The notes: generated by a model not told the origin, from the letters alone. A stretch of DNA of 11,883 nt from Bryobacteraceae bacterium (GCA_019686145.1 JADGHK010000039.1:1-11883), one strand, 5' to 3'; shown: positions 1-5,901, counted from the first letter of the stretch. Translations and numbers: made by a program.

Positions 1-678
1 CTGGTCGATATGGCGCATTATTCGGGTCTCGTCGCCGCCGGGCTCTACCCCAACCCGTGCGAGTACGCCGACATTGTCACCTCCACGACGCACAAGACGC
101 TTCGCGGCCCGCGTTCCGGTCTGATTCTCTGCCGGTCCCAGTACGCCGCCGCCATCGACAAGATGGTCTTCCCCGGCGTTCAAGGCGGACCTCTGGTCCA
201 CGTCATTGCGGCCAAGGCGACGTGCTTCCTGGAGGCGTTGCAGCCTGAGTTCACCACCTATCAGAAGCAGGTGGTGGCGAACGCCAGGGCTCTCGCAGAC
301 GGACTCAAGGACGCCGGTTTCCGCCTCGTCTCAGGCGGTACCGATTGCCACCTGATGCTGGTCGACGTGTTTGCGAAGGGAATCCGCGGGAAGGAGGCCG
401 AGGCGGCGCTCGACCGGGCAAACATCACGGTGAACAAGAACGCCATCCCCTTCGACGTGAATCCGCCGCTGAATCCCAGCGGCATTCGTCTCGGCAGTCC
501 CGCCGTCACTACCCGAGGGTTCGGGGAGGCGGAGATGCGGGAGGTCGCCGGGCTGATCGCGGAAGTTTTGTCACAGCCGGATTCGGAGGACGTCATTTCT
601 TCGGTGAAGCGGCGTGTGCTGGCCCTGGCCGAAAGATTTCCCTTGTACCGCTGGAAACTGTCTCCGCTTCCAGTCTGA
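1..678 (+). CDS. glyA: Serine hydroxymethyltransferase, C-terminal part (5' end outside window)
   Basis: This PLP enzyme interconverts serine and glycine with tetrahydrofolate and supplies one-carbon units in the cytoplasm. The frame is already open at base 1 (LVDMAHYSGLVAAG), so the N-terminal part lies upstream and no start is visible. Diagnostic motifs appear in order: the PLP-binding lysine in TSTTHKTLRGPR (Lys codon 94-96), then FPGVQGGPLVHVIAAKA, SGGTDCHLMLVDV, ANITVNKNAIPFD and SGIRLGSPAVTTRGFG. All are close to the usual SHMT sequence. The end, ALAERFPLYRWKLSPLPV, is slightly longer than the common stop after FPLY. The TGA stop is followed after one codon by the ATG of the glycosyltransferase in the same frame, so the two genes are probably co-transcribed and translationally coupled. 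The family assignment is secure. Confidence 0.97.
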   Translation: MVDMAHYSGLVAAGLYPNPCEYADIVTSTTHKTLRGPRSGLILCRSQYAAAIDKMVFPGVQGGPLVHVIAAKATCFLEALQPEFTTYQKQVVANARALADGLKDAGFRLVSGGTDCHLMLVDVFAKGIRGKEAEAALDRANITVNKNAIPFDVNPPLNPSGIRLGSPAVTTRGFGEAEMREVAGLIAEVLSQPDSEDVISSVKRRVLALAERFPLYRWKLSPLPV

Positions 679-681
679 CGA

Positions 682-1860
682 ATGCCCCTTCGCATTGCCA
701 TCGACGTGCGCCGGGTTAGGGACTTCGGCATTGGTACGTACATCCGGAACCTCGTCTCGTCGCTGGCAAAACTTGACACCGAGAACGAGTATTATCTGGT
801 CACGCGGCAGTCGGATGCGGGCGAGTTCGCGGGAATGCCACCCAACTTTCGGACCGTGTACTACGAACGCTCCGACAGTTCCTATCTCGACCACATCGCA
901 TTCCCCCTGTTCTTGCGGCACCTTTCGCCGGATCTGTGCCACATCCCGCTGAACGCGGTGCCGCTGTTGATGCCCAAGCCGTACATCGTGACGGTCCACG
1001 ATATGAGTTCTCTGCTTTACGAGCGGCGGAAGGGCTGGCGAAGCAATTTCCAGCTGTATCGCTTCCGCAGGGGCCTCCTGCGGGCCAACCGCGTGATTGC
1101 CGTTTCCGAAGCCACACGGAGGGACATTGAACAGATTTTCGGGGTCCCGCCGAAGCGGAGCCGGCAGATTTACGGCGCCCCCGATCCGCGCTTCCTGATC
1201 AGAAGCAGAGCGAGTGCCCGAACGGAGGAAGGCGCCAGCGCCGGTGACGACGAACGGCGCAGGGTGCTGGAGCGGTATCAAATCAACTACCCGTTTCTGC
1301 TATACACGGGCAATATCCGGCCGCAGAAAAACATTCCCAGGCTTGTGGAAGCCTTTGCTGTCTTGCGCGGGGATATTGAGAATAACCCGGTTTATAAAGA
1401 TTTGCGCCTGATCATTATCGGCGATGAAATCTCACGCTTCCCGGAAGTTCGCCGGGCGGTGATTCAAACCCGGGTTGAGCAGACCGTCCGCTTCCTCGGT
1501 TTCATTCCATTCGATACCCTCCGCATTTTCTATGAGTGCGCGGCGGCCTTTGTGTTTCCTTCTCTGTATGAAGGATTCGGGCTCCCGCCCCTGGAAGCGA
1601 TGGCCTGCGGTACCCCTGTCGTCACTTCGAACGTGAGCTCCCTGCCTGAAGTGGTGGGGGACGCGGCCGTGATCGTGAATCCCGAGAATGTCTTTGATAT
1701 TGCACGCGGAATTCGGGAAATCCTGCTCGATCCGGACCTCCGCCGCCGCCTTCGGGAGAAGGGATTCGAGCAGGTACGCAGGTTCAATTGGGAATGGACT
1801 GCCCGGCAGGTTCTCGAGACCTATCATGAAGTAATTGACGAGGTCCGCAAGCACCAATAA
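682..1860 (+). CDS. Glycosyltransferase family 4 (GT-B fold)
   Basis: A 392-residue protein with the two-domain GT-B architecture. The N-terminal acceptor domain begins MPLRIAIDVRRVRDFGIGTY, a glycine-rich loop typical of GT4 enzymes. A DLCHIP...VTVHDMS segment and an ANRVIAVSEATRRDI segment follow. The C-terminal nucleotide-sugar domain starts near FLLYTGNIRPQKNIPRLVEA and contains the E-x7-E motif in YEGFGLPPLEAMACGTPVV, with Glu297 and Glu305. It should transfer a sugar from a nucleotide donor to a surface glycan or lipid acceptor. Donor and acceptor cannot be read from the sequence. A short charged insertion of about 25 residues precedes the second domain. The ATG lies 3 nt after the glyA stop with no clear Shine-Dalgarno sequence, consistent with coupling to glyA translation. 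The last 77 bp overlap the convergent regulator gene. Confidence 0.93.
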   Translation: MPLRIAIDVRRVRDFGIGTYIRNLVSSLAKLDTENEYYLVTRQSDAGEFAGMPPNFRTVYYERSDSSYLDHIAFPLFLRHLSPDLCHIPLNAVPLLMPKPYIVTVHDMSSLLYERRKGWRSNFQLYRFRRGLLRANRVIAVSEATRRDIEQIFGVPPKRSRQIYGAPDPRFLIRSRASARTEEGASAGDDERRRVLERYQINYPFLLYTGNIRPQKNIPRLVEAFAVLRGDIENNPVYKDLRLIIIGDEISRFPEVRRAVIQTRVEQTVRFLGFIPFDTLRIFYECAAAFVFPSLYEGFGLPPLEAMACGTPVVTSNVSSLPEVVGDAAVIVNPENVFDIARGIREILLDPDLRRRLREKGFEQVRRFNWEWTARQVLETYHEVIDEVRKHQ

Positions 1861-2107
1861 TCGGCGCCCGCCATTCCGCCTCTTCGACGAAATCCAGCAC
1901 GGAAAGCCCGAGTTCTTTCAATATCAGGTCTGCAACCTCCAGCTTCAGCGATTTCTCTCCTTTGAGTACGTTATGCACGTGAGGCTGGGAGAGTCCGATG
2001 CGGCGGGCCAGATTCCGTTCGGTGATTTCGCCATTACGGACCCTCATACGAACCCCAGCCAGTAAGCGGCCACGAATTGTTGAGAAATCAAGCACTTGCC
2101 CTCCCAC
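1784..2107 (-). CDS. XRE-family helix-turn-helix regulator
   Basis: A 107-residue small DNA-binding protein. Residues about 28-75 read as a Cro/XRE-type HTH: ITERNLARRIGLSQPHVHNV, then LKGEKSLKLEVADLILKEL. The sequence LARRIGLSQPHVHNVLKG is the classic helix-turn-recognition-helix pattern. It probably represses or activates neighbouring promoters, including its own. The start is a GTG at 2105-2107, chosen because a GGAGG Shine-Dalgarno (plus-strand 2114-2118) sits 6 nt upstream and the reading frame fits the domain. The last 25 or so residues (after WRAP) are antisense to the end of the glycosyltransferase gene and look unstructured, so the gene may have gained its tail by running into its neighbour. 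It is divergent from the Cys-rich gene at 2344. No toxin partner or phage gene is adjacent. Confidence 0.8.
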   Translation of the reverse strand: MGGQVLDFSTIRGRLLAGVRMRVRNGEITERNLARRIGLSQPHVHNVLKGEKSLKLEVADLILKELGLSVLDFVEEAEWRAPIIGACGPRQLLHDRSREPAGQSIPN

Positions 2108-2110
2108 GCT

Positions 2111-2125
2111 ATTCCTCCGAGGAAT
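2111..2125. promoter_or_regulatory. 15-nt perfect palindrome over the regulator's ribosome binding site
   Basis: ATTCCTC-C-GAGGAAT is a perfect inverted repeat of 7 bp around one central base. Its centre is the end of the GGAGG Shine-Dalgarno of the XRE gene, 6 nt before the GTG start. Protein binding there, or an RNA fold, could limit the regulator's own expression, so an autoregulatory operator is the natural reading. The palindrome is direct observation. Binding by this regulator is inference. Confidence 0.5.
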
Positions 2126-2266
2126 AGATCACCGCCGCGACGCCACTTCCGGCCGGCTTGCACCGGTGTTTTTTCGAGTCTTTAATTTGGCGAAATAGTA
2201 CCATCTTTTCAAAAGAATAGGGATTATTATCAATCAAAAAGTACAGGCCAGTAGACATAGCTATTA
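2126..2266. other. AT-rich divergent intergenic region
   Basis: No gene is supported here. From about 2170 the sequence turns clearly AT-rich compared with its GC-rich surroundings, which is usual for a divergent promoter region or recently acquired DNA. A weak 5-bp hairpin (2152-2156 with 2163-2167) is followed by six T residues (2169-2174). It could stop plus-strand transcripts coming from glyA and the glycosyltransferase, but the stem is poor. A plus-strand frame stays open from 2221 through to the Cys-rich gene without a standard start codon. Confidence 0.5.
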
Positions 2267-2294
2267 TTGACGGAAACGATAGCGAGGTTACGAT
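2267..2294 (+). promoter_or_regulatory. Candidate sigma70-type promoter for the Cys-rich gene
   Basis: TTGACG at 2267-2272 (five of six consensus bases), a 16-nt spacer, and TACGAT at 2289-2294 (four of six). A transcript would start near 2301, about 40 nt before the ATG codons at 2341 and 2344. The assignment rests on consensus matches only. Confidence 0.4.
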
Positions 2295-2343
2295 CGAATA
2301 CATCAGAACAGCCGCGGGACAGCGGCACACATTGGAGAACATG

Positions 2344-2931
2344 ATGGAGTGGACTCGATCAGAGACAGTAGCTCTGGCGCTCGATAACTGCACGCACTGC
2401 CACGGTATCGGATTGCGTGTAGGGAACGGTGGAAAGATCAATCCCTGTAACTGTGTACTTCGTTCCATCTTCCGAGCCTGCTACGCTCGCTTCCGCCAGT
2501 ACGCGAATCGCGAAAAGTTCGGAATCCTCTCTCCGGACCCCGCGCCTGGCCGCGACGGCGGCAACATGTGGGGCCGAAAAGAAGAAGAATACGTGGCGGA
2601 TTTTTGCCTGGTCAGCCGGCGATATTTAAATGAGAGCGAGTATAAGATTTTTAAGTACTATTTCCTGTTGCGGGCGGACTGGAAACTGTGCTGCCGGAAG
2701 CTGAATATCGACCGCGGAAAATTCTTCCATGCCGTCTACCGGATCGAGCAGAAACTGGGGAGAATCTTCAGGGAACTGGAGCCATACCCTCTATACCCTC
2801 TCGAGGAATACTTCCACGGTCCCTGGCGCAAGTCCACAGCGCTGCCAGGCTGCGAGCAGCGGGATACGGTAGTACCGTTCCGCAAGCCCGCGCGGCCTCG
2901 GATTTCAATACCGGGCCGGAAGGCGGCTTAG
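2344..2931 (+). CDS. Cys-rich putative zinc-binding protein with HTH-like C-terminal half
   Basis: I recognise no named family. The 195-residue product starts MEWTRSETVALALDNC and carries C16-x2-C19 in DNCTHCHGIGLR, followed by C35-x-C37 in NPCNCVLR. This four-cysteine set, with its CxxCxGxG half reminiscent of DnaJ-type zinc repeats, suggests one zinc site. Residues about 94-150 (YLNESEYKIFKYYFLLRADW, then a helix-rich stretch to LGRIFRELEP) resemble a sigma region 4-like or small-phage-regulator helix-turn-helix, so it may act on DNA or RNA polymerase. The tail after 160 is basic and Pro/Arg-rich. GGAG at 2334-2337 is 6 nt from the ATG at 2344 and 3 nt from the ATG at 2341. A TTG at 2332 is also in frame but lacks a ribosome site. 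It is divergent from the XRE gene and ends before a hairpin with a T run. Function unknown. The gene itself is well supported by its composition. Confidence 0.8.
   Translation: MEWTRSETVALALDNCTHCHGIGLRVGNGGKINPCNCVLRSIFRACYARFRQYANREKFGILSPDPAPGRDGGNMWGRKEEEYVADFCLVSRRYLNESEYKIFKYYFLLRADWKLCCRKLNIDRGKFFHAVYRIEQKLGRIFRELEPYPLYPLEEYFHGPWRKSTALPGCEQRDTVVPFRKPARPRISIPGRKAA
2784..2801 (+). repeat. Two tandem copies of a 9-bp unit inside the Cys-rich gene
   Basis: ATACCCTCT occurs twice back to back (2784-2792 and 2793-2801). It is in phase with the gene, so it adds or removes a three-residue PLY-type unit in the PYPLYPLEEYF stretch without breaking the frame. Confidence 0.8.
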
Positions 2932-2944
2932 ACGCGGCAGCCCA

Positions 2945-2985
2945 CCGAAGCAGCGAGAGTCGAGGGCGACTTCGGCTCTCGTTTT
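2945..2985 (+). terminator. Hairpin plus T run after the Cys-rich gene
   Basis: CGAGAG (2954-2959) pairs with CTCTCG (2976-2981) and is followed at once by TTTT (2982-2985), 22 nt past the stop codon. This is a plausible intrinsic terminator, though the T run is short. A second pairing, CCGAAG (2945-2950) with CTTCGG (2970-2975), crosses the first, so the RNA could switch or form an H-type pseudoknot. Read on the minus strand, the same bases lie just past the 3' end of the tRNA-Sec gene but lack a T run there. Confidence 0.55.
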
Positions 2986-3008
2986 ACCCTTTGTCCCCGA
3001 ATGGATGC

Positions 3009-3102
3009 TGGCGGAAGCCAGTGGGAGTCGAACCCACCAGAGACACATGGGTCTCTCACTGGTTTTGAAGACCAGGCCCAGCACCGGCCAAGAGTGGCTT
3101 CC
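3009..3102 (-). tRNA. selC: tRNA-Sec (anticodon TCA)
   Basis: A 94-nt minus-strand gene with every hallmark of bacterial selenocysteine tRNA. It has an 8-bp acceptor stem (GGAAGCCA with TGGCTTCC), a 6-bp D stem closing a four-base CGGT loop, and an anticodon loop CTTCAAA with TCA at 3066-3068. It also has a long variable arm with a 6-bp stem (AGAGAC with GTCTCT) and a T arm GTGGG-TTCGACT-CCCAC. Discriminator G and CCA are encoded. The anticodon loop and the T loop TTCGACT match E. coli selC. It implies that the organism reads some UGA codons as selenocysteine with SelA, SelB and SelD, none of which is in this window. It lies 66 nt downstream of the M50 peptidase gene on the same strand, and no separate promoter is evident. 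Confidence 0.96.
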
Positions 3103-3168
3103 GCATTCGATTGTAGCGGGTTCCGCAGGCCGTGCTCCGATTGTCGAATCCGCCGCCTCACAGCGGAT

Positions 3169-3789
3169 TTATTCCCCGAAGAGCTGCAGAATCCACCGGG
3201 TCCCTTCGTAGCTGCACGCGGACATCCACCGCCCTAGCTGGGTTGAACTGATGAGGACAATCAAAAGCACAAAGCCGAAGCGCGCGAGTTCTTCGTAGAT
3301 GAAGTATGGCACGCGGGCAGCGATCAGCAGTTTCGACCCGTCGAGCGGCGGCGTCGGCATCATGTTGAAGATAGCCAGATAGAGGCTCAGGTAGACACCC
3401 CGGGCGGCGGCTTCGGCCAGGTCCGGAAGGATTCCCGACGCCAATACAGCGGCCGCGCCCAGGACAAACGCGAAGATCACGTTGCTGAAGGGGCCGGCCA
3501 GGGCGACAAGCGCCAGACCGTTCAGGCCGTATCGAAGCTTTTTGGGGTTTGTGTTGACTGGCTTGCCCCACCCAACCATTCCGCCGCCGAGAAGGGAAAA
3601 GGCTGCTGGCAATAGGACGGTACCCAGCCAATCGACGTGGGCCAGGGGGTGAAGCGTGACCCGCCCCTCGCGCCCCGGGGTATCATCGCCCAGCCGTGTT
3701 GCTGTCCAGGCGTGCGCGAACTCATGAAACGTGGTCAGCAGCCAGAGCAGGGCGACGTTGAGGATAGCGGCTTCGTAGTCTAAGTTCAT
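3169..3789 (-). CDS. Site-2-protease-like membrane metallopeptidase (M50 family)
   Basis: A 206-residue, multi-pass hydrophobic protein of the compact rhomboid-sized S2P group found in many bacteria. The zinc motif HEFAH is at residues 22-26 within the first membrane segment (ILNVALLWLLTTFHEFAHAW). The second metal-binding motif lies in FNMMPTPPLDGSKLL, with Asp150 as the expected third ligand. Between them sit LALVALAGPFSN (about 92-103) and a long hydrophobic segment. It should cleave membrane-embedded substrates, but no substrate or PDZ domain is visible. The ATG at 3787-3789 gives a short normal N-terminus, and the Shine-Dalgarno is weak. The tRNA-Sec gene follows on the same strand, and the two may share a transcript. 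The upstream side is divergent from secG. Confidence 0.92.
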   Translation of the reverse strand: MNLDYEAAILNVALLWLLTTFHEFAHAWTATRLGDDTPGREGRVTLHPLAHVDWLGTVLLPAAFSLLGGGMVGWGKPVNTNPKKLRYGLNGLALVALAGPFSNVIFAFVLGAAAVLASGILPDLAEAAARGVYLSLYLAIFNMMPTPPLDGSKLLIAARVPYFIYEELARFGFVLLIVLISSTQLGRWMSACSYEGTRWILQLFGE

Positions 3790-3910
3790 CGGTCTGTATT
3801 CGGCGGGTGCGAGGGCAGGAACCGCGGGACGAGATCAAAAGCGGACCCTTTCTGCTTGTTCCTGTCCCTTTTTCATCTGTAGTTCCATCAGCTTAACAGA
3901 CCGCTGCACG

Positions 3911-3939
3911 TTGACCGCATGCCGCACGTGCCCTATACT
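3911..3939 (+). promoter_or_regulatory. Sigma70-type promoter of secG
   Basis: TTGACC (3911-3916), exactly 17 nt, then TATACT (3934-3939). Both hexamers match consensus at five of six positions and the spacing is ideal. Transcription would begin near 3946, about 23 nt before the secG ATG, and run on into the tRNA-Leu gene. The rest of the 179-bp intergenic region (3790-3968) shows nothing further I can support. Confidence 0.7.
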
Positions 3940-3968
3940 GAATCATTAGGACCGAGCGCAGAGCTGGC

Positions 3969-4325
3969 ATGGTAATTTTGCTTACGATTATTCACGTGCT
4001 GGTTTGCCTGTTTCTGATCGTAGTTGTACTGCTTCAGAGCGGCAAAGCAGCGGATATCGCGGGGGCCTTCGGCGGGATGGGCTCTCAGACGACCTTCGGA
4101 CCGCGCGGAGCCGCGACGGTGTTGACCAAGGCGACACAGATTGCGGCCGTGCTGTTCATGGTGACGTCGCTGGCTCTGTCGATCATTGCGACGAGGGCGT
4201 CGGGGACGGGCTCGTCGGTGATCGAGAGAGTGGAAATTCCTACCCCGGCGCAGCAGGCGCCTGCTCAGTCAGCTCCTGCACAGTCAGGCTCGACTCCGCC
4301 GGCACAGCAGCCGGCTCAGAAGTAG
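3969..4325 (+). CDS. secG: Preprotein translocase subunit SecG
   Basis: A 118-residue inner-membrane component of the SecYEG channel, which helps SecA-driven protein export. The first transmembrane helix is at residues 1-22 (MVILLTIIHVLVCLFLIVVV and onward). It is followed by the conserved cytoplasmic loop LLQSGKAADIAGAFGGMGSQ and TFGPRGAATVLTKAT, and a second helix at about 55-75 (AAVLFMVTSLALSII). The tail from about residue 78 is a low-complexity run of Ala, Pro, Gln and Ser with a repeated APAQS unit. Tails like this are common in SecG from soil bacteria and probably unstructured. The start is the ATG 30 nt after a good -10 box; the ribosome binding site is weak. tRNA-Leu follows 14 nt after the stop and probably shares the transcript. 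Confidence 0.96.
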   Translation: MVILLTIIHVLVCLFLIVVVLLQSGKAADIAGAFGGMGSQTTFGPRGAATVLTKATQIAAVLFMVTSLALSIIATRASGTGSSVIERVEIPTPAQQAPAQSAPAQSGSTPPAQQPAQK

Positions 4326-4339
4326 CCACGGGTTTTCAT

Positions 4340-4426
4340 GCGGAGGTGGCGGAATTGGCAGACGCACTAGCTTGAGGTGCTAGCGGGAGAAATCTCGTGC
4401 AGGTTCAAGTCCTGTCCTCCGCACCA
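4340..4426 (+). tRNA. leuU: tRNA-Leu (anticodon GAG)
   Basis: An 87-nt class II tRNA. The acceptor stem GCGGAGG pairs with CCTCCGC, the D arm contains GGCGGAATTGGCAGACGC, and the anticodon stem CTAGC/GCTAG closes the loop TTGAGGT with GAG at 4374-4376. A variable arm (GGGAGAAATCTC region), a T arm CAGG-TTCAAGT-CCTG, discriminator A and an encoded CCA follow. It decodes CUC/CUU leucine codons. The position directly after secG is the same as leuU in E. coli, which has the same anticodon. A strong terminator lies 6 nt downstream. Confidence 0.97.
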
Positions 4427-4432
4427 AGTTCC

Positions 4433-4459
4433 AAAGGCATCCGGTTCGGATGCCTTTTT
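4433..4459 (+). terminator. Intrinsic terminator after tRNA-Leu
   Basis: An 8-bp stem GGCATCCG/CGGATGCC (4436-4443 with 4447-4454) closes a three-base loop, is flanked by AAA, and is followed by TTTTT (4455-4459). It ends the secG-tRNA-Leu transcript. On the minus strand the same hairpin is followed by TTT and may also stop the convergent MFS gene, which ends at 4520. Confidence 0.92.
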
Positions 4460-4519
4460 CATTTTTGTCTTAAGGTCTCGGGGACACCTCACTAGCCGGC
4501 TTCTCGTAAGGTGGATACT

Positions 4520-5731
4520 TCACGGCAAAGTCCGGCGGCGCAGCATCAGAACCAGGCAGCCCGCTAAAACAACACAGAACGACAGGGCGGTGAGGCCCGC
4601 CAGAAAATCGCCGGTGAGTTCGCGCAAGTAGCCCATCACCACGGGTCCAGCCATGCCACCCAACGCTCCAGCGGAAGTGATAATCGCTATGTGAGTTGAT
4701 CCGGCATAGTGGGACGTAGCGATAGCCCAGAAGCCCGGCGTGCCGGATGTCAGGCCAAGCGCGGCAATCGACAGCGCCCCGACGGACCACCAGAGACTCT
4801 CGTGCAGCAAGACACTCAGGGCCATCCCGCAACCGAAAATCATCATCGGCCCGGCTGTATGCCACCGGCGTTCCTTGCGCCGATCGGACGATAGACTCAC
4901 AACAGCGGCGGCGATCAGAGCTCCAACGAAGGGAGTAGCAGAAAGGAACGCGACCGCTGCTGACGAATACCCGGACAGGCGGCGCAGGATCATCGGAAGC
5001 CACAGGTTGAAACCATAAACCCCGACATTGTCCAGAAACCAAATGAGGACCAGTAACAGAAACAGCCCGTGAAGGTAGCCTGGTGTTCCACCTGCGGCCT
5101 TCGCTCGATTCGCGGCATGGTCGCGAGCGAGTGTGTCCTCCAACCAATGCCGTTCCTCTTGGGTAAGCCATCGTGCATCTCGCGGCCGGTTGGTCAGGAA
5201 CAGCATCACAAGAACGCCCGCAATCACGGACGGCAGCCCCTCGACGATAAACACCCATCGCCACCCGGGTACATGCCACCATGTCTGTGCAAGCAGCCAG
5301 CCTGACACAGGAGCGCCGAGCAGGTTCGCCGCGGGAAGCCCCACTGCCAGTGCGCCTACCGCCCTTGCACGATCCGCTTGCGGAAACCACCGGCTTAGGT
5401 AGATCAGAATGCCCGGAAAGAATCCGGCCTCGGCGATGCCGAGGACAACCCGATACGCATAGAATTCACCGACAGTGTTGACGGTGCCCATCAAGGTGGC
5501 TGCGGCACCCCAGAGGACCAACATCAATCCCAGCCAGAAACTTGCGCTCCGCCTTTCCACAAGGCGTGCCGCAGGAATCTCACACAGCAGATAGCCCCAG
5601 AAGAAGATGCCGGCCCCGAAGCCATAAACCGAGGGACTGAGGCCCAAATCCTTCGTCATGTCGAGTGCAGCGAAGCTGAGATTCACTCGATCCAGGAAGC
5701 ACAGGACGAACAAAAAGGTAACGACAGGCAA
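4520..5731 (-). CDS. MFS transporter, anion:cation symporter type
   Basis: A 403-residue inner-membrane carrier with about 12 hydrophobic segments. The N-terminal signature FLDRVNLSFAALDMTKDLGL, followed by YGFGAGIFFWGYLLCEIPA, and the loop GIAEAGFFPGILIYLSRWFP are characteristic of the ACS family, which imports organic anions such as tartrate, phthalate, hexuronates or galactonate using protons. The central loop (NRPRDARWLTQEERHWLEDT) is also typical. The substrate cannot be named. The end given here is a TTG (5729-5731), the only standard start codon, yet the homologous N-terminus clearly continues upstream in frame (KLTVRILPVVTFLFVLCFLDRVN). The true start is therefore probably further upstream, possibly the CTG at 5786-5788, with a stop in frame at 5816-5818. 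The gene is divergent from the TonB-type receptor, suggesting a shared substrate. Confidence 0.9.
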   Translation of the reverse strand: MPVVTFLFVLCFLDRVNLSFAALDMTKDLGLSPSVYGFGAGIFFWGYLLCEIPAARLVERRSASFWLGLMLVLWGAAATLMGTVNTVGEFYAYRVVLGIAEAGFFPGILIYLSRWFPQADRARAVGALAVGLPAANLLGAPVSGWLLAQTWWHVPGWRWVFIVEGLPSVIAGVLVMLFLTNRPRDARWLTQEERHWLEDTLARDHAANRAKAAGGTPGYLHGLFLLLVLIWFLDNVGVYGFNLWLPMILRRLSGYSSAAVAFLSATPFVGALIAAAVVSLSSDRRKERRWHTAGPMMIFGCGMALSVLLHESLWWSVGALSIAALGLTSGTPGFWAIATSHYAGSTHIAIITSAGALGGMAGPVVMGYLRELTGDFLAGLTALSFCVVLAGCLVLMLRRRTLP

Positions 5732-5857
5732 AATGCGGACGGTAAGCTTCGAGCGTACCGACGACTCGATGTCCTGATGGGCTGGCAGAGAGGTTCCGAT
5801 TCGAATTTCTTTACTTTATGGTCGGCCCGGATGGCGGTCAATAGTATTTCGACATTA

Positions 5858-5884
5858 TTGGCGCTGCTTCGGGTGGCATATAGA
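5858..5884 (+). promoter_or_regulatory. Weak promoter candidate for the outer-membrane receptor
   Basis: TTGGCG (5858-5863) and TATAGA (5879-5884) are separated by 15 nt, shorter than the usual 17. A start near 5891 would leave an 11-nt leader before the ATG at 5902, or 68 nt before the ATG at 5959. The rest of the divergent region 5789-5901 is relatively AT-rich and shows no better pair. Confidence 0.25.
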
Positions 5885-5901
5885 ATCGTGATTCATCTCA
5901 C

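Noticed and set aside
676..684. The glyA TGA stop is in the same frame as the glycosyltransferase ATG two codons later, and a tRNA-Sec exists in the window, so a Sec-containing fusion could be imagined.
   Set aside because: SHMT ends normally near this point, GT4 enzymes begin normally at the ATG, and I saw no SECIS-like hairpin after the TGA. It is an ordinary stop with coupling.
571..1281. A 236-codon minus-strand open frame opposite glyA and the glycosyltransferase.
   Set aside because: It is antisense to two clearly conserved genes, and its composition and lack of motifs fit a GC-rich shadow frame.
2152..2174. GCCGG/CCGGT hairpin followed by six T residues as a terminator for the glyA transcript.
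   Set aside because: The stem has only five pairs, one of them G-T, and lies about 290 nt past the gene end; too weak for a separate feature.
3835..3888. A 17-codon minus-strand mini-ORF (MELQMKKGQEQAERVRF) upstream of the M50 gene, considered as a leader peptide.
   Set aside because: It has no ribosome binding site and no attenuator structure or codon bias after it; a chance frame is as likely.
4237..4325. Ala/Pro/Gln repeats at the end of secG considered as a fused domain or frameshift product.
   Set aside because: Low-complexity tails are common in SecG, and the frame is continuous with the conserved core.
4470..5390. A 306-codon minus-strand open frame.
   Set aside because: It overlaps the MFS gene in another frame and has Arg/Cys-rich shadow composition without any recognisable motif.
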